A DNA stretch of 64,000 nucleotides. It comes from Roseovarius sp. M141 (GTDB lineage: Bacteria; Pseudomonadota; Alphaproteobacteria; Rhodobacterales; Rhodobacteraceae). Location: the NCBI RefSeq assembly GCF_024355225.1, contig NZ_VCNH01000008.1:1798001-1862000 (forward strand), read 5' to 3'. This document shows positions 8,236-16,458 of this stretch, piece by piece. A program made the translations under genes and the position numbers. The notes under the pieces are model-generated. The model had not been told where the DNA came from. It was given only the letters and a program-made list of their open reading frames with translations, and did no database searches. The number at the start of each line of letters is the position of its first letter. Positions within the stretch are counted from its first letter, which is position 1.

Positions 8236-9801
8236 TCAATCCTCGGTTTGAATGTTGGGGGACAGCACGATTTGGGGGCTTGCGGCGGTGGCTTCGGGGT
8301 GCCGCTCGACCGCGCCGGACGCCAGGGTGGCGCGCCACTCGTAGGTCAGGCTTTGACCAAGAGGGGCGCCGCGCGCCACCAGCAGCCAGGTGACAGGCGC
8401 GAATGGCGGGCGGAAATGGAAGGTGCGAAGATCACGGGTGTCGCGGTCGTCGGGGTCATAGCGCACGGTGACGCGGGCGCGGTCGGCGCCGACATCCGCG
8501 AGCGGCGTGGGATCGATACTGACCGCGATAAGCCCGAGGTCTGCCGCCTCCAGGGTCAGCGTGTCGCCGCTGGCCGTCGCGGTTGCCTCATGCGTCGCCG
8601 CGCCGGTGACGTATTGGGTGACAAGCAGGATCGCGCCGTCTGCCGTGCCAAGCTCAAGTGTGGCTTCGGGTGCGGCCGGGGTCAGGTGGACACGCGTTTG
8701 CGGGTCATCGTCCCGGCTGGCGCTGACCAGCGCCACGACACCCGACAGATCGGCGCCCGGCATCTCTGGCAGGGACAGGCGGACGGCGGTGGCCGGTTCG
8801 GCGCCGTTCGGTGTGGTTGGCGGCTGGGGCAGGGGTGGGACGCCCGGATCCGGGATGACCAGCGGCGTATCGCCTGCCGGGAACCACCGCCCGATGTCGG
8901 TGCCCGCCGAAATGTTCAGATCGTCGTCAATGGTCAGGTCAATTTCCAGAGTCGTATTCTGCCCGCCAGATGCGATTGCAGGCACGGTGCCCAGCATACG
9001 GACGGCGGCATCAAGAAAGGCGGACCACAGGTCTGCATCACCGGGGTCGACCTGTTCCAGAACCACGCGGCGATCCGCCAGAGCCGCCTCCAGATCGGCA
9101 CGGGTTGCCAGACCGCTCAGCTCGCCCGTCAGGCGGGCCTGATGTTGGACGGGCCAATGCAGGCTTGCGTCGTAGCTGACGCCCAGATGGCCTGGCTGTC
9201 CGTTCATCGCGGCCGCCACCGAAGGCCGGTCTTGCGGCGTGACCGTCAGGCTGAACATCGCGCTGTAGGGCGGTGTGCCTGATGTGGCGCTGCGCGCCAA
9301 TTCACGCACGCCGCCAGAGGCGTCATGAAGCAACAGCCGAGCGGAATCTATGCTAACTGGCGCAAAACTCAACTTTACCAGATCCGGGTCATCGATCTGG
9401 TTTAACTGTGCCAACTCGACTCGCAAAGACGCAAGAGCTTCTTCGCTGGGCGACCACAATGCCGTGAGTTGTAAAAAGGCACTTTCGCCTGCTTCAATCA
9501 ACGCCACCTGCGCGCTGCCATCGGGATTTAAAAATAATCCACAGTTGAGCGGCAGGTAGTAATAATGTGCAGCCGCGTTCGGAACGGGGAGGCACAATAT
9601 ATTGCCAAATAAAAACCCACCCGCCACTTGGCTTGGGTCCAGTTTGGCGCCGTCTGCAAATACGGCGTTCTGCGCGGTGGCGTCCTTATGTTGTTGCGCC
9701 TGCGCTCTGCCCTTATCAGCCTTGCCGGTTTCCCCTGATCCGCGAAGCACATCGGCACCTTGTGCGAATCGACGGGGTTGTGCGAAATGCCTAACGTCCA
9801 T
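8236..9801 (-). CDS. Shortest, most divergent quartet-family protein (521 aa), first gene of the operon
   Basis: First gene of the minus-strand operon. It keeps a weak version of the family N-domain: a GGFLFG strand near 60, PPYSAMFSLTVTP where the others have the GDNxAxF motif, and a GVSYDASLHWP segment. It lacks the usual opening IxGITVF strand. A Pro-rich hinge near residue 320-335 is followed by two beta modules with a VTVRYDPDDRDTRD-type strand. No signal peptide or membrane segment is seen and the ribosome site is weak. The first 45 residues, rich in Gln, Ala and Arg, have no match in the paralogues. Base composition near the start is lower in GC than the rest of the operon. Function unknown. 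Confidence 0.75.
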   Translation of the reverse strand: MDVRHFAQPRRFAQGADVLRGSGETGKADKGRAQAQQHKDATAQNAVFADGAKLDPSQVAGGFLFGNILCLPVPNAAAHYYYLPLNCGLFLNPDGSAQVALIEAGESAFLQLTALWSPSEEALASLRVELAQLNQIDDPDLVKLSFAPVSIDSARLLLHDASGGVRELARSATSGTPPYSAMFSLTVTPQDRPSVAAAMNGQPGHLGVSYDASLHWPVQHQARLTGELSGLATRADLEAALADRRVVLEQVDPGDADLWSAFLDAAVRMLGTVPAIASGGQNTTLEIDLTIDDDLNISAGTDIGRWFPAGDTPLVIPDPGVPPLPQPPTTPNGAEPATAVRLSLPEMPGADLSGVVALVSASRDDDPQTRVHLTPAAPEATLELGTADGAILLVTQYVTGAATHEATATASGDTLTLEAADLGLIAVSIDPTPLADVGADRARVTVRYDPDDRDTRDLRTFHFRPPFAPVTWLLVARGAPLGQSLTYEWRATLASGAVERHPEATAASPQIVLSPNIQTED

Positions 9802-10213
9802 TGGTCAATCGCTCGCTTTCACATCTTAATAAAACCGCCCCCACGTTCAATTCGGGACGGAAATAACGCTTTTGACGCCACAAGACTTCTTTGGGCGGAA
9901 ACGCCCATTTATTAACTTTAGGATATGCAACAACGCCGACGTGAAATTCCTTCGCGTCGAAATATACGGGTCATTTGATGCAATAATTTGCGTAAACCGC
10001 GCTCAATTTTGCAACTCAGGGGATGAAACTCATTCAATTCTCCGTCGTCAAAGTCTTTTCAAATCGTCACAAAATGTGGCATACTAAAAACCATACACTC
10101 TCTTTAAGGTAGCACTACTGTTTCCTTTCTCCGAGTCATTTTTTTTGAATACTTCTATCGCACTAGCTGCGAAATTTTCCGACGAGTCTCATTAACAGGA
10201 GGTTGCGACGCCA
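9802..10213. other. AT-rich divergent intergenic region
   Basis: 412 bases between the quartet operon (minus) and the hydrolase operon (plus), clearly lower in GC than its surroundings, with many A/T runs between 9830 and 10200. It must hold the promoters of both operons, but I cannot assign a -35/-10 pair with confidence. An open frame starting with TTG at 9872 (71 codons) has no ribosome site and is probably chance. AGGAGG at 10197-10202 serves the gene at 10214. Confidence 0.6.
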
Positions 10214-10852
10214 ATGCCAGTCCAGGAAACGTTGGGAATAGAGGCGACGCTTGAGGCCGGGGAATTCTCGGGCGAGGGCGTCTCAATCGAGGATGAAATC
10301 GCCGCCGCGATCTTGCAGAGCGAGCGTAGCCAGGCCGAGTTTCTGGGCACGCTTGAAAGCGGGCAGATTCCATCAGATGGGACCGAGGCCGCAGAAACGA
10401 CCGCCAGCTACATGGGGCGCTTCACAGCCTTTGTCGCGGGCCTGAACCTGCGGCACTTTTCGGCGCAGGAGTTTCTGGTGCTCGGCGGGTCTAACGGGCC
10501 AGGCGGAAGGTGCGCGGGGCGCAACAGCTTGCCCCCGTCCGATCTGTGGCCGACGCTTGAGCCGACAGCGCGGTTCGTGGATGCCATTCGCGCCCGGCTG
10601 GGCAGTTCCGTGGTGATCCTGTCGGCCTACCGCGCCGAGTCCTACAATGGTTGTATCGGTGGCGCCAGTCGCAGCCAGCACAAGCGGTTCTGTGCGCTTG
10701 ACCTGACGCCGCGTGCCGCTTCGGTCAGCGCACTTTGGGAAACCGCCCGCAGTATCCGCGCGGCCAACGGCAGCTTTACTGGTGGCATCGGCAAATACCG
10801 CAGCTTTGTTCATATCGACACACGGGGCAACAATGCCGACTGGGTAGGCTGA
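10214..10852 (+). CDS. Peptidase M15-like (D-Ala-D-Ala carboxypeptidase fold) murein hydrolase
   Basis: 212 residues. The C-terminal half has the M15A zinc signature: SAYRAESYN near 137-145 (the SxYR motif of the fold), then SQHKRFCALD with His156 and Asp163 at the family spacing, and a final zinc ligand His200 in FVHIDTRG. The usual Gly between the first two ligands is Phe. Such enzymes cut D,D or L,D bonds in peptidoglycan stem peptides. The first 80 residues are acidic and do not look like a Sec or Tat signal, so export is not explained. The start follows AGGAGG. The next gene is an amidase 49 bases downstream, so the pair attacks two different bonds of the same polymer. The organism's own wall or a competitor's could be the target; the sequence does not tell. 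Confidence 0.75.
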   Translation: MPVQETLGIEATLEAGEFSGEGVSIEDEIAAAILQSERSQAEFLGTLESGQIPSDGTEAAETTASYMGRFTAFVAGLNLRHFSAQEFLVLGGSNGPGGRCAGRNSLPPSDLWPTLEPTARFVDAIRARLGSSVVILSAYRAESYNGCIGGASRSQHKRFCALDLTPRAASVSALWETARSIRAANGSFTGGIGKYRSFVHIDTRGNNADWVG

Positions 10853-10901
10853 AACATCCGTCCCCCAGATCCCGAAAGTGCGAAACTGAAGGAGACAGAC
10901 G

Positions 10902-12077
10902 ATGCCCCCCCCCTTTCTGAACCTGACCCCGGCACAATTCAGCGACGCGGTGAAGGCCTATGCCTGGAGCACGCCGAAAACAGAAATCCACGTACACCAC
11001 ACCTGGCGCCCCAACCATTCACAGTATCGCGGATTGCCGACGATTCAGGGCATGTATAATTATCACACCGGCACCAACCACTGGTCCGACATTGCCCAGC
11101 ACGTTTCAATCGGGCCGGATGGGTCGATCTGGACCGGACGCGCCTGGTCGCGCAGCCCGGCCAGCGCGTCGGGCTTCAACGGGTCGCATGTATTCATGTT
11201 TGAAACGATCGGCGATTTCGACACGAGCAAGGACCCGCTGACCAGGGACCAGCTGGATGCGGTTCTGCATGTCGTGGCCAGTCTGCAACGGCATTTTTCA
11301 CTGACAGACCCGGATTGCGTGAGATTCCACAACCAGATGTCGGGCAAGACCTGCCCCGGATCGTCCATCGACCGGGCCGCATTTCTGGAACAGGTCGCCG
11401 AAAAACGTGCTGCGCTTGAGGGGCCGATCAACGATCCGGGCATGCCCGGGTCCGGTACTGCGACAATGGACGAGGTGATGGCCGCCATCACCCATCAGGG
11501 AAACGAAGCGATTGGCGATGACGGCGATGCAGAGCTTTCTCATGACGGGGCGCTTGCCGCCTTCATGGAACGCGTCGCCACCAATCCGTTCCGGTCCGGG
11601 GCCACAACGGAAGCCTTGGGTGCGGATGCGGTGACAGGCGTCACAATGCTGACCGAAAGCGCCGCGGGCGATGACGAGCAAGCGCTTTTTGCCGAACTCG
11701 GTCGTCGCGCGATGATGATGGAGGCGGATGCAGCCACAGCAGGGCAGGTCGGTCTGGGCGATGCCCCGATCGAGGAGGTCTTCTTCAGCAGTTTTGCTGA
11801 TCTTGGACGCCGCATTTTTGAGAGGGTCGAGGGGCAGCTATACCATGTCATGTGCGGCACCGACGGCAAGGATGCGACGGACCGTGCCAAATTGCGCGAT
11901 GCTTTCGGGCTCGGGACTAATGCGGTCACGGCGGCCATCGTTACGGTGCTGACGGGCAGTTTCGGCCTGGCCCCGGCCATCGCGGCGGTCGCGGCGGCGC
12001 TTCTGATCCGGGTCGTGCTGAAACCCGCCTACGGCACGACCTGCGAGTTCTGGGCCGAGCGGCTGCCCCCCGCCTGA
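10902..12077 (+). CDS. N-acetylmuramoyl-L-alanine amidase (Amidase_2/PGRP fold) with hydrophobic C-terminus
   Basis: 391 residues. An Amidase_2 domain fills about 25-170: a zinc-ligand strand VHHTW (31-35), a GMYNYHTG segment near 50 and a HNQMSGKTCPG loop near residues 143-155, where family members place the remaining His and Cys ligands. The enzyme family cleaves the bond between muramic acid and L-alanine. After an acidic linker, residues about 340-380 form one long or two short hydrophobic helices (AVTAAIVTVL, then APAIAAVAAALLIRVVL) that could insert in a membrane. There is no N-terminal signal peptide. The ribosome site is GAAGGAGA, 8 bases before ATG. It stands between the M15-like peptidase and the zinc protease in one plus-strand operon. 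Holin-like or membrane-anchoring use of the C-terminus is inference. Confidence 0.8.
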   Translation: MPPPFLNLTPAQFSDAVKAYAWSTPKTEIHVHHTWRPNHSQYRGLPTIQGMYNYHTGTNHWSDIAQHVSIGPDGSIWTGRAWSRSPASASGFNGSHVFMFETIGDFDTSKDPLTRDQLDAVLHVVASLQRHFSLTDPDCVRFHNQMSGKTCPGSSIDRAAFLEQVAEKRAALEGPINDPGMPGSGTATMDEVMAAITHQGNEAIGDDGDAELSHDGALAAFMERVATNPFRSGATTEALGADAVTGVTMLTESAAGDDEQALFAELGRRAMMMEADAATAGQVGLGDAPIEEVFFSSFADLGRRIFERVEGQLYHVMCGTDGKDATDRAKLRDAFGLGTNAVTAAIVTVLTGSFGLAPAIAAVAAALLIRVVLKPAYGTTCEFWAERLPPA

Positions 12078-12129
12078 CCGGCACATACCCCTCGCCCATT
12101 CCGTGAAACCAGCAACCAAGGAGTTTGAC

Positions 12130-13203
12130 ATGCATCCCCTCGCACATCTGGAAGAGACGGATATCGTACTGGACGCGCTGCCGTCCGAAGTGGCCGCAAG
12201 TATCGAGGTGCGCGACAAATACATGAACGGCCTGTCGATGGGCGGCGGCATGGGCCTTGAATTTGTGGTGTCGGACGTGCAGCGGTGGCTTCCGGGGCAG
12301 GTGGTCCGGGTGGCGTTTCTGGACGGCGACGATGATCTGCACCGCGCAATCATGGAGGCGACGCAGGAAATCAGCGACGCCTGTAACCTGAAGCTCGATT
12401 TTGGCGAAACCGATTGCGGGTCCTTCCGGCGCTGGACCGAGCAGGACAACAGCTATGCTGCCGAAATCCGTGTCAGCTTTGACAAGGGCGGCTATTTTTC
12501 GCTGGTCGGTACGGACAGCATCGACGGCACGCTCGGCTCTCCGAATGGAGATGTTGGCGGGCGGCCCTATCAGGCAAGTCTGAACCTGGGCGGGTACGCG
12601 GTGAAGCGCCCGTCGACATGGCGCGGCACGACGCGGCATGAGTTTTTGCATGCGCTTGGCTTTCACCACGCGCATCAGAACATGCGCGGACCGTGCCAAG
12701 CGTCGTTTCGCTGGGATGATGACGACGGATACCAGCCAACCAAGAACGACCGGGGCGGGTTTATCGCCGATGCCGCCGGGCGGCGGCCGGGGATTTATAC
12801 CTATCTTGCGGGGTATCCGAATTTCTGGGACCGGATGAAGGTGGACCACAACCTGAAAACCGAGGAAGATCCCCATCTGGTCGCGGGGCCGTTTGATCCG
12901 CAGTCCGTGATGCTCTACCGGTTTCCGCCGGATTTCTACAAATCGGTGCCCAGCCCCTGCGCCCCGCAGGGTGACGGACAAGAGCTGTCAGATGGCGACA
13001 AGCGCGGGCTGCAACTGCTCTATCCCCAAACCGCGACAGAGGTCGCAGCCGTGGTGAGCAACCAGCAAGAGATATTTTCTGCGGTCGCGGGATTTGTTGC
13101 AAGCGAACCCGAGGCGGCGGGGCTTGAGACGGCGATCAGGCCCATGGGGCAGATCGGCGGGGTTGCCGATGTGCTGCGTCGCAAGTTGGATGCACTGAAA
13201 TAG
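12130..13203 (+). CDS. Astacin-like (M12/metzincin) zinc metalloprotease
   Basis: 357 residues. The zinc site reads HEFLHALGFHH at 170-180, a full HExxHxxGxxH metzincin motif (His170, Glu171, His174, His180), followed about 80 residues later by SVMLY, the Met-turn of astacins. The preceding GTDSIDGTLG and QASLNLGGY strands also fit an astacin-type catalytic domain. No signal peptide or propeptide is obvious. I chose the ATG at 12130 because AAGGAG lies 6 bases before it; an in-frame ATG at 12103 has no such site. The last 90 residues are helical and lack similarity to known accessory domains I recognise. It is the third gene of the hydrolase operon, 52 bases after the amidase. Substrate unknown. 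Confidence 0.85.
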   Translation: MHPLAHLEETDIVLDALPSEVAASIEVRDKYMNGLSMGGGMGLEFVVSDVQRWLPGQVVRVAFLDGDDDLHRAIMEATQEISDACNLKLDFGETDCGSFRRWTEQDNSYAAEIRVSFDKGGYFSLVGTDSIDGTLGSPNGDVGGRPYQASLNLGGYAVKRPSTWRGTTRHEFLHALGFHHAHQNMRGPCQASFRWDDDDGYQPTKNDRGGFIADAAGRRPGIYTYLAGYPNFWDRMKVDHNLKTEEDPHLVAGPFDPQSVMLYRFPPDFYKSVPSPCAPQGDGQELSDGDKRGLQLLYPQTATEVAAVVSNQQEIFSAVAGFVASEPEAAGLETAIRPMGQIGGVADVLRRKLDALK

Positions 13204-13257
13204 GTTCGCCATCCGGGGCGCTGGTTTTCGGCGCCTCGGTTCGGTTGCACGGGCGGT

Positions 13258-16200
13258 TTACGCCCGCGCCACGGTGTGCTGGTTGTCCGCGCCTTGACGC
13301 GGATCGCGCGCAAAGAACCACTCGCCGATCAGGTTGTGCATGCGCAACAAGGGCGCCACGCGCGCGTCATCCTGCGCCATCAAATCCAGTAAACCTGCCA
13401 GCAATCCGCATTGATCCGCCGTCTCGATGACGGTGCCGAATTCCTCCTCGCGGTAGGGGATCTTTCGGTCAGAGCGCAGATCCTGCGGCCAGTGCGTCCC
13501 CGGATCTTTGGTCAAATGCGCCACCATTTCGCCCACGCGTGCGGGAGATTGGTCACGCAGGAACGCGCCGGTGGGTTCATACAGTTCCGGTGACAATCCG
13601 CGCAGCATATCGGCAAAGAGTACGCGCGCCGGGTCTGACATTTTCATCAGCTCTTCTGGATAGATAGCGATGGGTTCGTTCAGCCGGTATATCTCTTGCA
13701 TGGCCCCAAGCGTCACCGGGGCCGCCCCATATAACGGGTTCAGCAGACGGCGCAGGTCGCCCGGCAGATCGGGTGGCTCACCGGGCGGCACGCCCGACGG
13801 GTCGGTCGGGCTGACGGCGAGGCAAAACGCGCGCGCGGATAGAACGAACGGCTCTTTTCGACGGGCGCCGGACATGGCCAGCACCTCCATGATCTGGCGC
13901 CCGGCAAGGCGGTTCGCGCGCACGGGCATGCGGTCGGGCGCATGCCAGCCGTCGGGGTTTTCCAAGGCACGGATCAGCGCGTCGGCGCAGGAGTCCGACG
14001 CGCCAGTTGAGGCGCCTTTTGCGGCTGCGTAGAGGTCCGGCATTGGTGGGGGCAGGTCAGACAGGTGCCCGTCATCCTCCCATCCGGTGCCCTCCAGTGC
14101 CCCCGCGAGCAGAATGCTCTGCCAAACGGCCGTGCCCCAGAAATCATCACCGTTCTCGACGGACAGCCCCTCTGAGCGGCGAGCGTCGAAATAGCGCGGC
14201 CCGAGGCTGGACGCCCGATCGAACTGCCCTAACAGGAAGCCGCGACCGATCTCTCTGGCCAGATGCTGTGGCGTCGCATCAGCGGCGATGCCGCTTGGCT
14301 CAGGAGTTGTGCCCGCCCCGGATACATCAGCGGCCTTTTTTCGCGGGGCGGTCTTGGCGCCGACCCTGCCCATTCCAACGCCTTGCACCTTCATTCTCTT
14401 GAAGGTCTGCGCCTCTGCATTTTCGCGCAGATTGGGCGGCAGCTGGTCCCATTCCGCCGCGCTCAGCGGCTCACCGCGCAGCGCCTTGACCCGCGCGACC
14501 CAGACGAGGGGCAACGTGTCTAGGTCTTCGCCCAGAATCGTATGCATCCGGTTGGCGTAATCCAGATCAAAGGATGGTTCCAGATCCGTGCCGAGCGCGC
14601 GGTAATAGGCCGCCTCGACCTGCCGGACCCCGGGCGGCATGACCCGCCACCAGACATGGGCCGCATCGCCGCGCGGCGGGCCGAATTCGAACAGATCCGC
14701 CGCCGCGACGCAAACCGCGCGGGCGTTGTTGCGCAACGTGGTCTTGCGCGCCGCCGTCGGGCCGCTGTCGCTGGGGCGGGGGCCGGCGAATAGGCCGGGC
14801 AGCATCAGCCGACGCAGATCGCTGCGGTGGCGGGCGGGAAAATCGCCCGGTTCCTCCTCGACCAGCCAGTATTCGTCGCGCAAGCGTGTCATCAGGTCCG
14901 CCGCGCGGTCCGACGTGATCGGCGCGCCAAAGCAGGGCACGGCAAGCACCAGCCGGATCATGTCCTTGTTCAGCTGCCGCAACACCAGCCCGGGATGGGC
15001 CAGCGCGCGCACATCCTCGTCCGAGATCCGTTGCAGGATACGTTCGTACAGATAGACTTGAGCGAACTCGGCCTTGAAGCGGGGATCATGTGCCAGATCC
15101 TCCAGCAGGCTGGTGGCACCGCCTTCGTGGCTTGCCGCGAACTTTGCCAGAACCCGCAGAGCCAGCGGATGCCCCCCCAGCGCATCGCTTGCGGTCTGGC
15201 GCTCTTGGACGGTGCGAAATACCCCCGCCTTGTCACAGTGTTCCAAGAGCCGCGCGCCCGACACGGCCCCCAGCCCGCCGATGTCGATACGGCGGGCCTC
15301 GTCCCCGAAGGCTTCGGTCAGGTCCGGCTCGGGCAGGGGGGCGGCGCGCCCGCTGACGATCGTGCGCAGATTTGTCAGCCCGTTGTCGCGCAGGCTGTTT
15401 TCAATGTCCATCAGCGTCCGGACCACGCCGCCGCCCTGCCGGTTCACCGCCTCGAAGCTGTCAAAGAACATGGCGATGTTCATCATGTGCAGGGGCTTGG
15501 CCGCTGGTTCCTGAAAGCGGGGAAAGATCGCCGACAGCATTCGGCCGAACTGCGAGGAATAGGTGCGTTCGCCGCCCGAAGTGTCGAGGGCGGGTAACTG
15601 GCGGCGCACGTCGCGCAGGAATTCGATCAGCGCCTCCTTTTTTTCCGCGGATAGTTTCTTGTTTGCCAGACCGACCGACAATTGGCGCAACACTTCGTGC
15701 ACCATCTGCACAGGCGATCCGCCGACCAGCTGGCGGCGGTCAAAATCGAGAAATATTATCATGGGCGCATCTGCGCGCCCTTCCCAGCCGTGGATCAGGC
15801 TGGCCACCAGCGCCGATTTCCCGATGCCCCCGGCCCCGGTCAACAGCAGCGGACGCGGGTCGTCCTCCAAGGCGCGCAGGTGCCGGGACAGGATGCGCTT
15901 GTAATGGCCGCGCCCGTACAGCTTGGTGGGCAGCACGATCTGGATGTCCTGACGGCGCTGCAAGGTCTTGATGCGCAGATCGGCTGCATTGCGGACCGAC
16001 TCGATCCATTTTGTGTCCAGCGCCGGAACCACTTCGGCAAATTGCGCAGCGTCGTAGGTGGCGCTTGCATGGGCCAGTTGGCGCGCCAGATAGGCATCGT
16101 CCGTTTCCTCGGCTCTGCGCTCGGGTACGGCGGGAATTTCCTTGCGCAGGATGGTGCGCAGAATTTGGCCCAGCACATCGCCCTTTTCCAGTGCCGGCGC

Positions 16201-16458
16201 CGCATTGAGGGTTTGCGCAATCATCGCCGCACTCAGGAATTCGCGCAGCGCCCGGCGGCGGCAATCGGGGGTGACCATCCAGCGATACCCCCCGGATTGC
16301 AGGTGTTCCGTCGATTGCAGCGACAGAACCCGAAGCGCCCCATCACGGTATTGGCGCGCGCCGGGGCCCAGATCGACGGAGTTCAGCATCGCCAGCGGAT
16401 CAAAACCGCCTGAAAGGCTTGCGTTGCGCAGGATCAGGGTGTTGAGCGTTGTATTCAT
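13258..16458 (-). CDS. STAND-like P-loop NTPase with N- and C-terminal helical regions (1066 aa)
   Basis: An ATP/GTPase of the signal-transduction (STAND) type. The Walker A motif GAGGIGKS lies at 208-215 after PLLLT; a Walker B-like strand IAMFFDSF lies near residue 335-343, and a GLGAVSGARLLEHC segment fits the helical domain that follows STAND cores. Residues 1-190 precede the NTPase and contain a probable interaction or effector-associated region. Residues about 560-1066 are mainly helical without repeats I can name; STAND proteins usually keep sensor or superstructure repeats there. The start overlaps the stop of the trypsin-NTPase gene by 4 bases, so the two are translationally coupled. 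By family behaviour it would act as a nucleotide-driven switch for the coupled proteases; that is inference. Confidence 0.75.
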   Translation of the reverse strand: MNTTLNTLILRNASLSGGFDPLAMLNSVDLGPGARQYRDGALRVLSLQSTEHLQSGGYRWMVTPDCRRRALREFLSAAMIAQTLNAAPALEKGDVLGQILRTILRKEIPAVPERRAEETDDAYLARQLAHASATYDAAQFAEVVPALDTKWIESVRNAADLRIKTLQRRQDIQIVLPTKLYGRGHYKRILSRHLRALEDDPRPLLLTGAGGIGKSALVASLIHGWEGRADAPMIIFLDFDRRQLVGGSPVQMVHEVLRQLSVGLANKKLSAEKKEALIEFLRDVRRQLPALDTSGGERTYSSQFGRMLSAIFPRFQEPAAKPLHMMNIAMFFDSFEAVNRQGGGVVRTLMDIENSLRDNGLTNLRTIVSGRAAPLPEPDLTEAFGDEARRIDIGGLGAVSGARLLEHCDKAGVFRTVQERQTASDALGGHPLALRVLAKFAASHEGGATSLLEDLAHDPRFKAEFAQVYLYERILQRISDEDVRALAHPGLVLRQLNKDMIRLVLAVPCFGAPITSDRAADLMTRLRDEYWLVEEEPGDFPARHRSDLRRLMLPGLFAGPRPSDSGPTAARKTTLRNNARAVCVAAADLFEFGPPRGDAAHVWWRVMPPGVRQVEAAYYRALGTDLEPSFDLDYANRMHTILGEDLDTLPLVWVARVKALRGEPLSAAEWDQLPPNLRENAEAQTFKRMKVQGVGMGRVGAKTAPRKKAADVSGAGTTPEPSGIAADATPQHLAREIGRGFLLGQFDRASSLGPRYFDARRSEGLSVENGDDFWGTAVWQSILLAGALEGTGWEDDGHLSDLPPPMPDLYAAAKGASTGASDSCADALIRALENPDGWHAPDRMPVRANRLAGRQIMEVLAMSGARRKEPFVLSARAFCLAVSPTDPSGVPPGEPPDLPGDLRRLLNPLYGAAPVTLGAMQEIYRLNEPIAIYPEELMKMSDPARVLFADMLRGLSPELYEPTGAFLRDQSPARVGEMVAHLTKDPGTHWPQDLRSDRKIPYREEEFGTVIETADQCGLLAGLLDLMAQDDARVAPLLRMHNLIGEWFFARDPRQGADNQHTVARA

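Noticed and set aside
6010-9282. A 1090-codon open frame on the plus strand
   Set aside because: It lies fully antisense to two quartet genes with better ribosome sites and family motifs; long antisense frames arise easily in GC-rich coding DNA.
9872-10087. A 71-codon frame in the AT-rich gap
   Set aside because: TTG start, no ribosome site and no domain; more likely a chance frame.
10214-12077. Phage lysis cassette
   Set aside because: No holin, spanin, tail, capsid or integrase gene is present, and the genes are followed by a zinc protease in the same operon.
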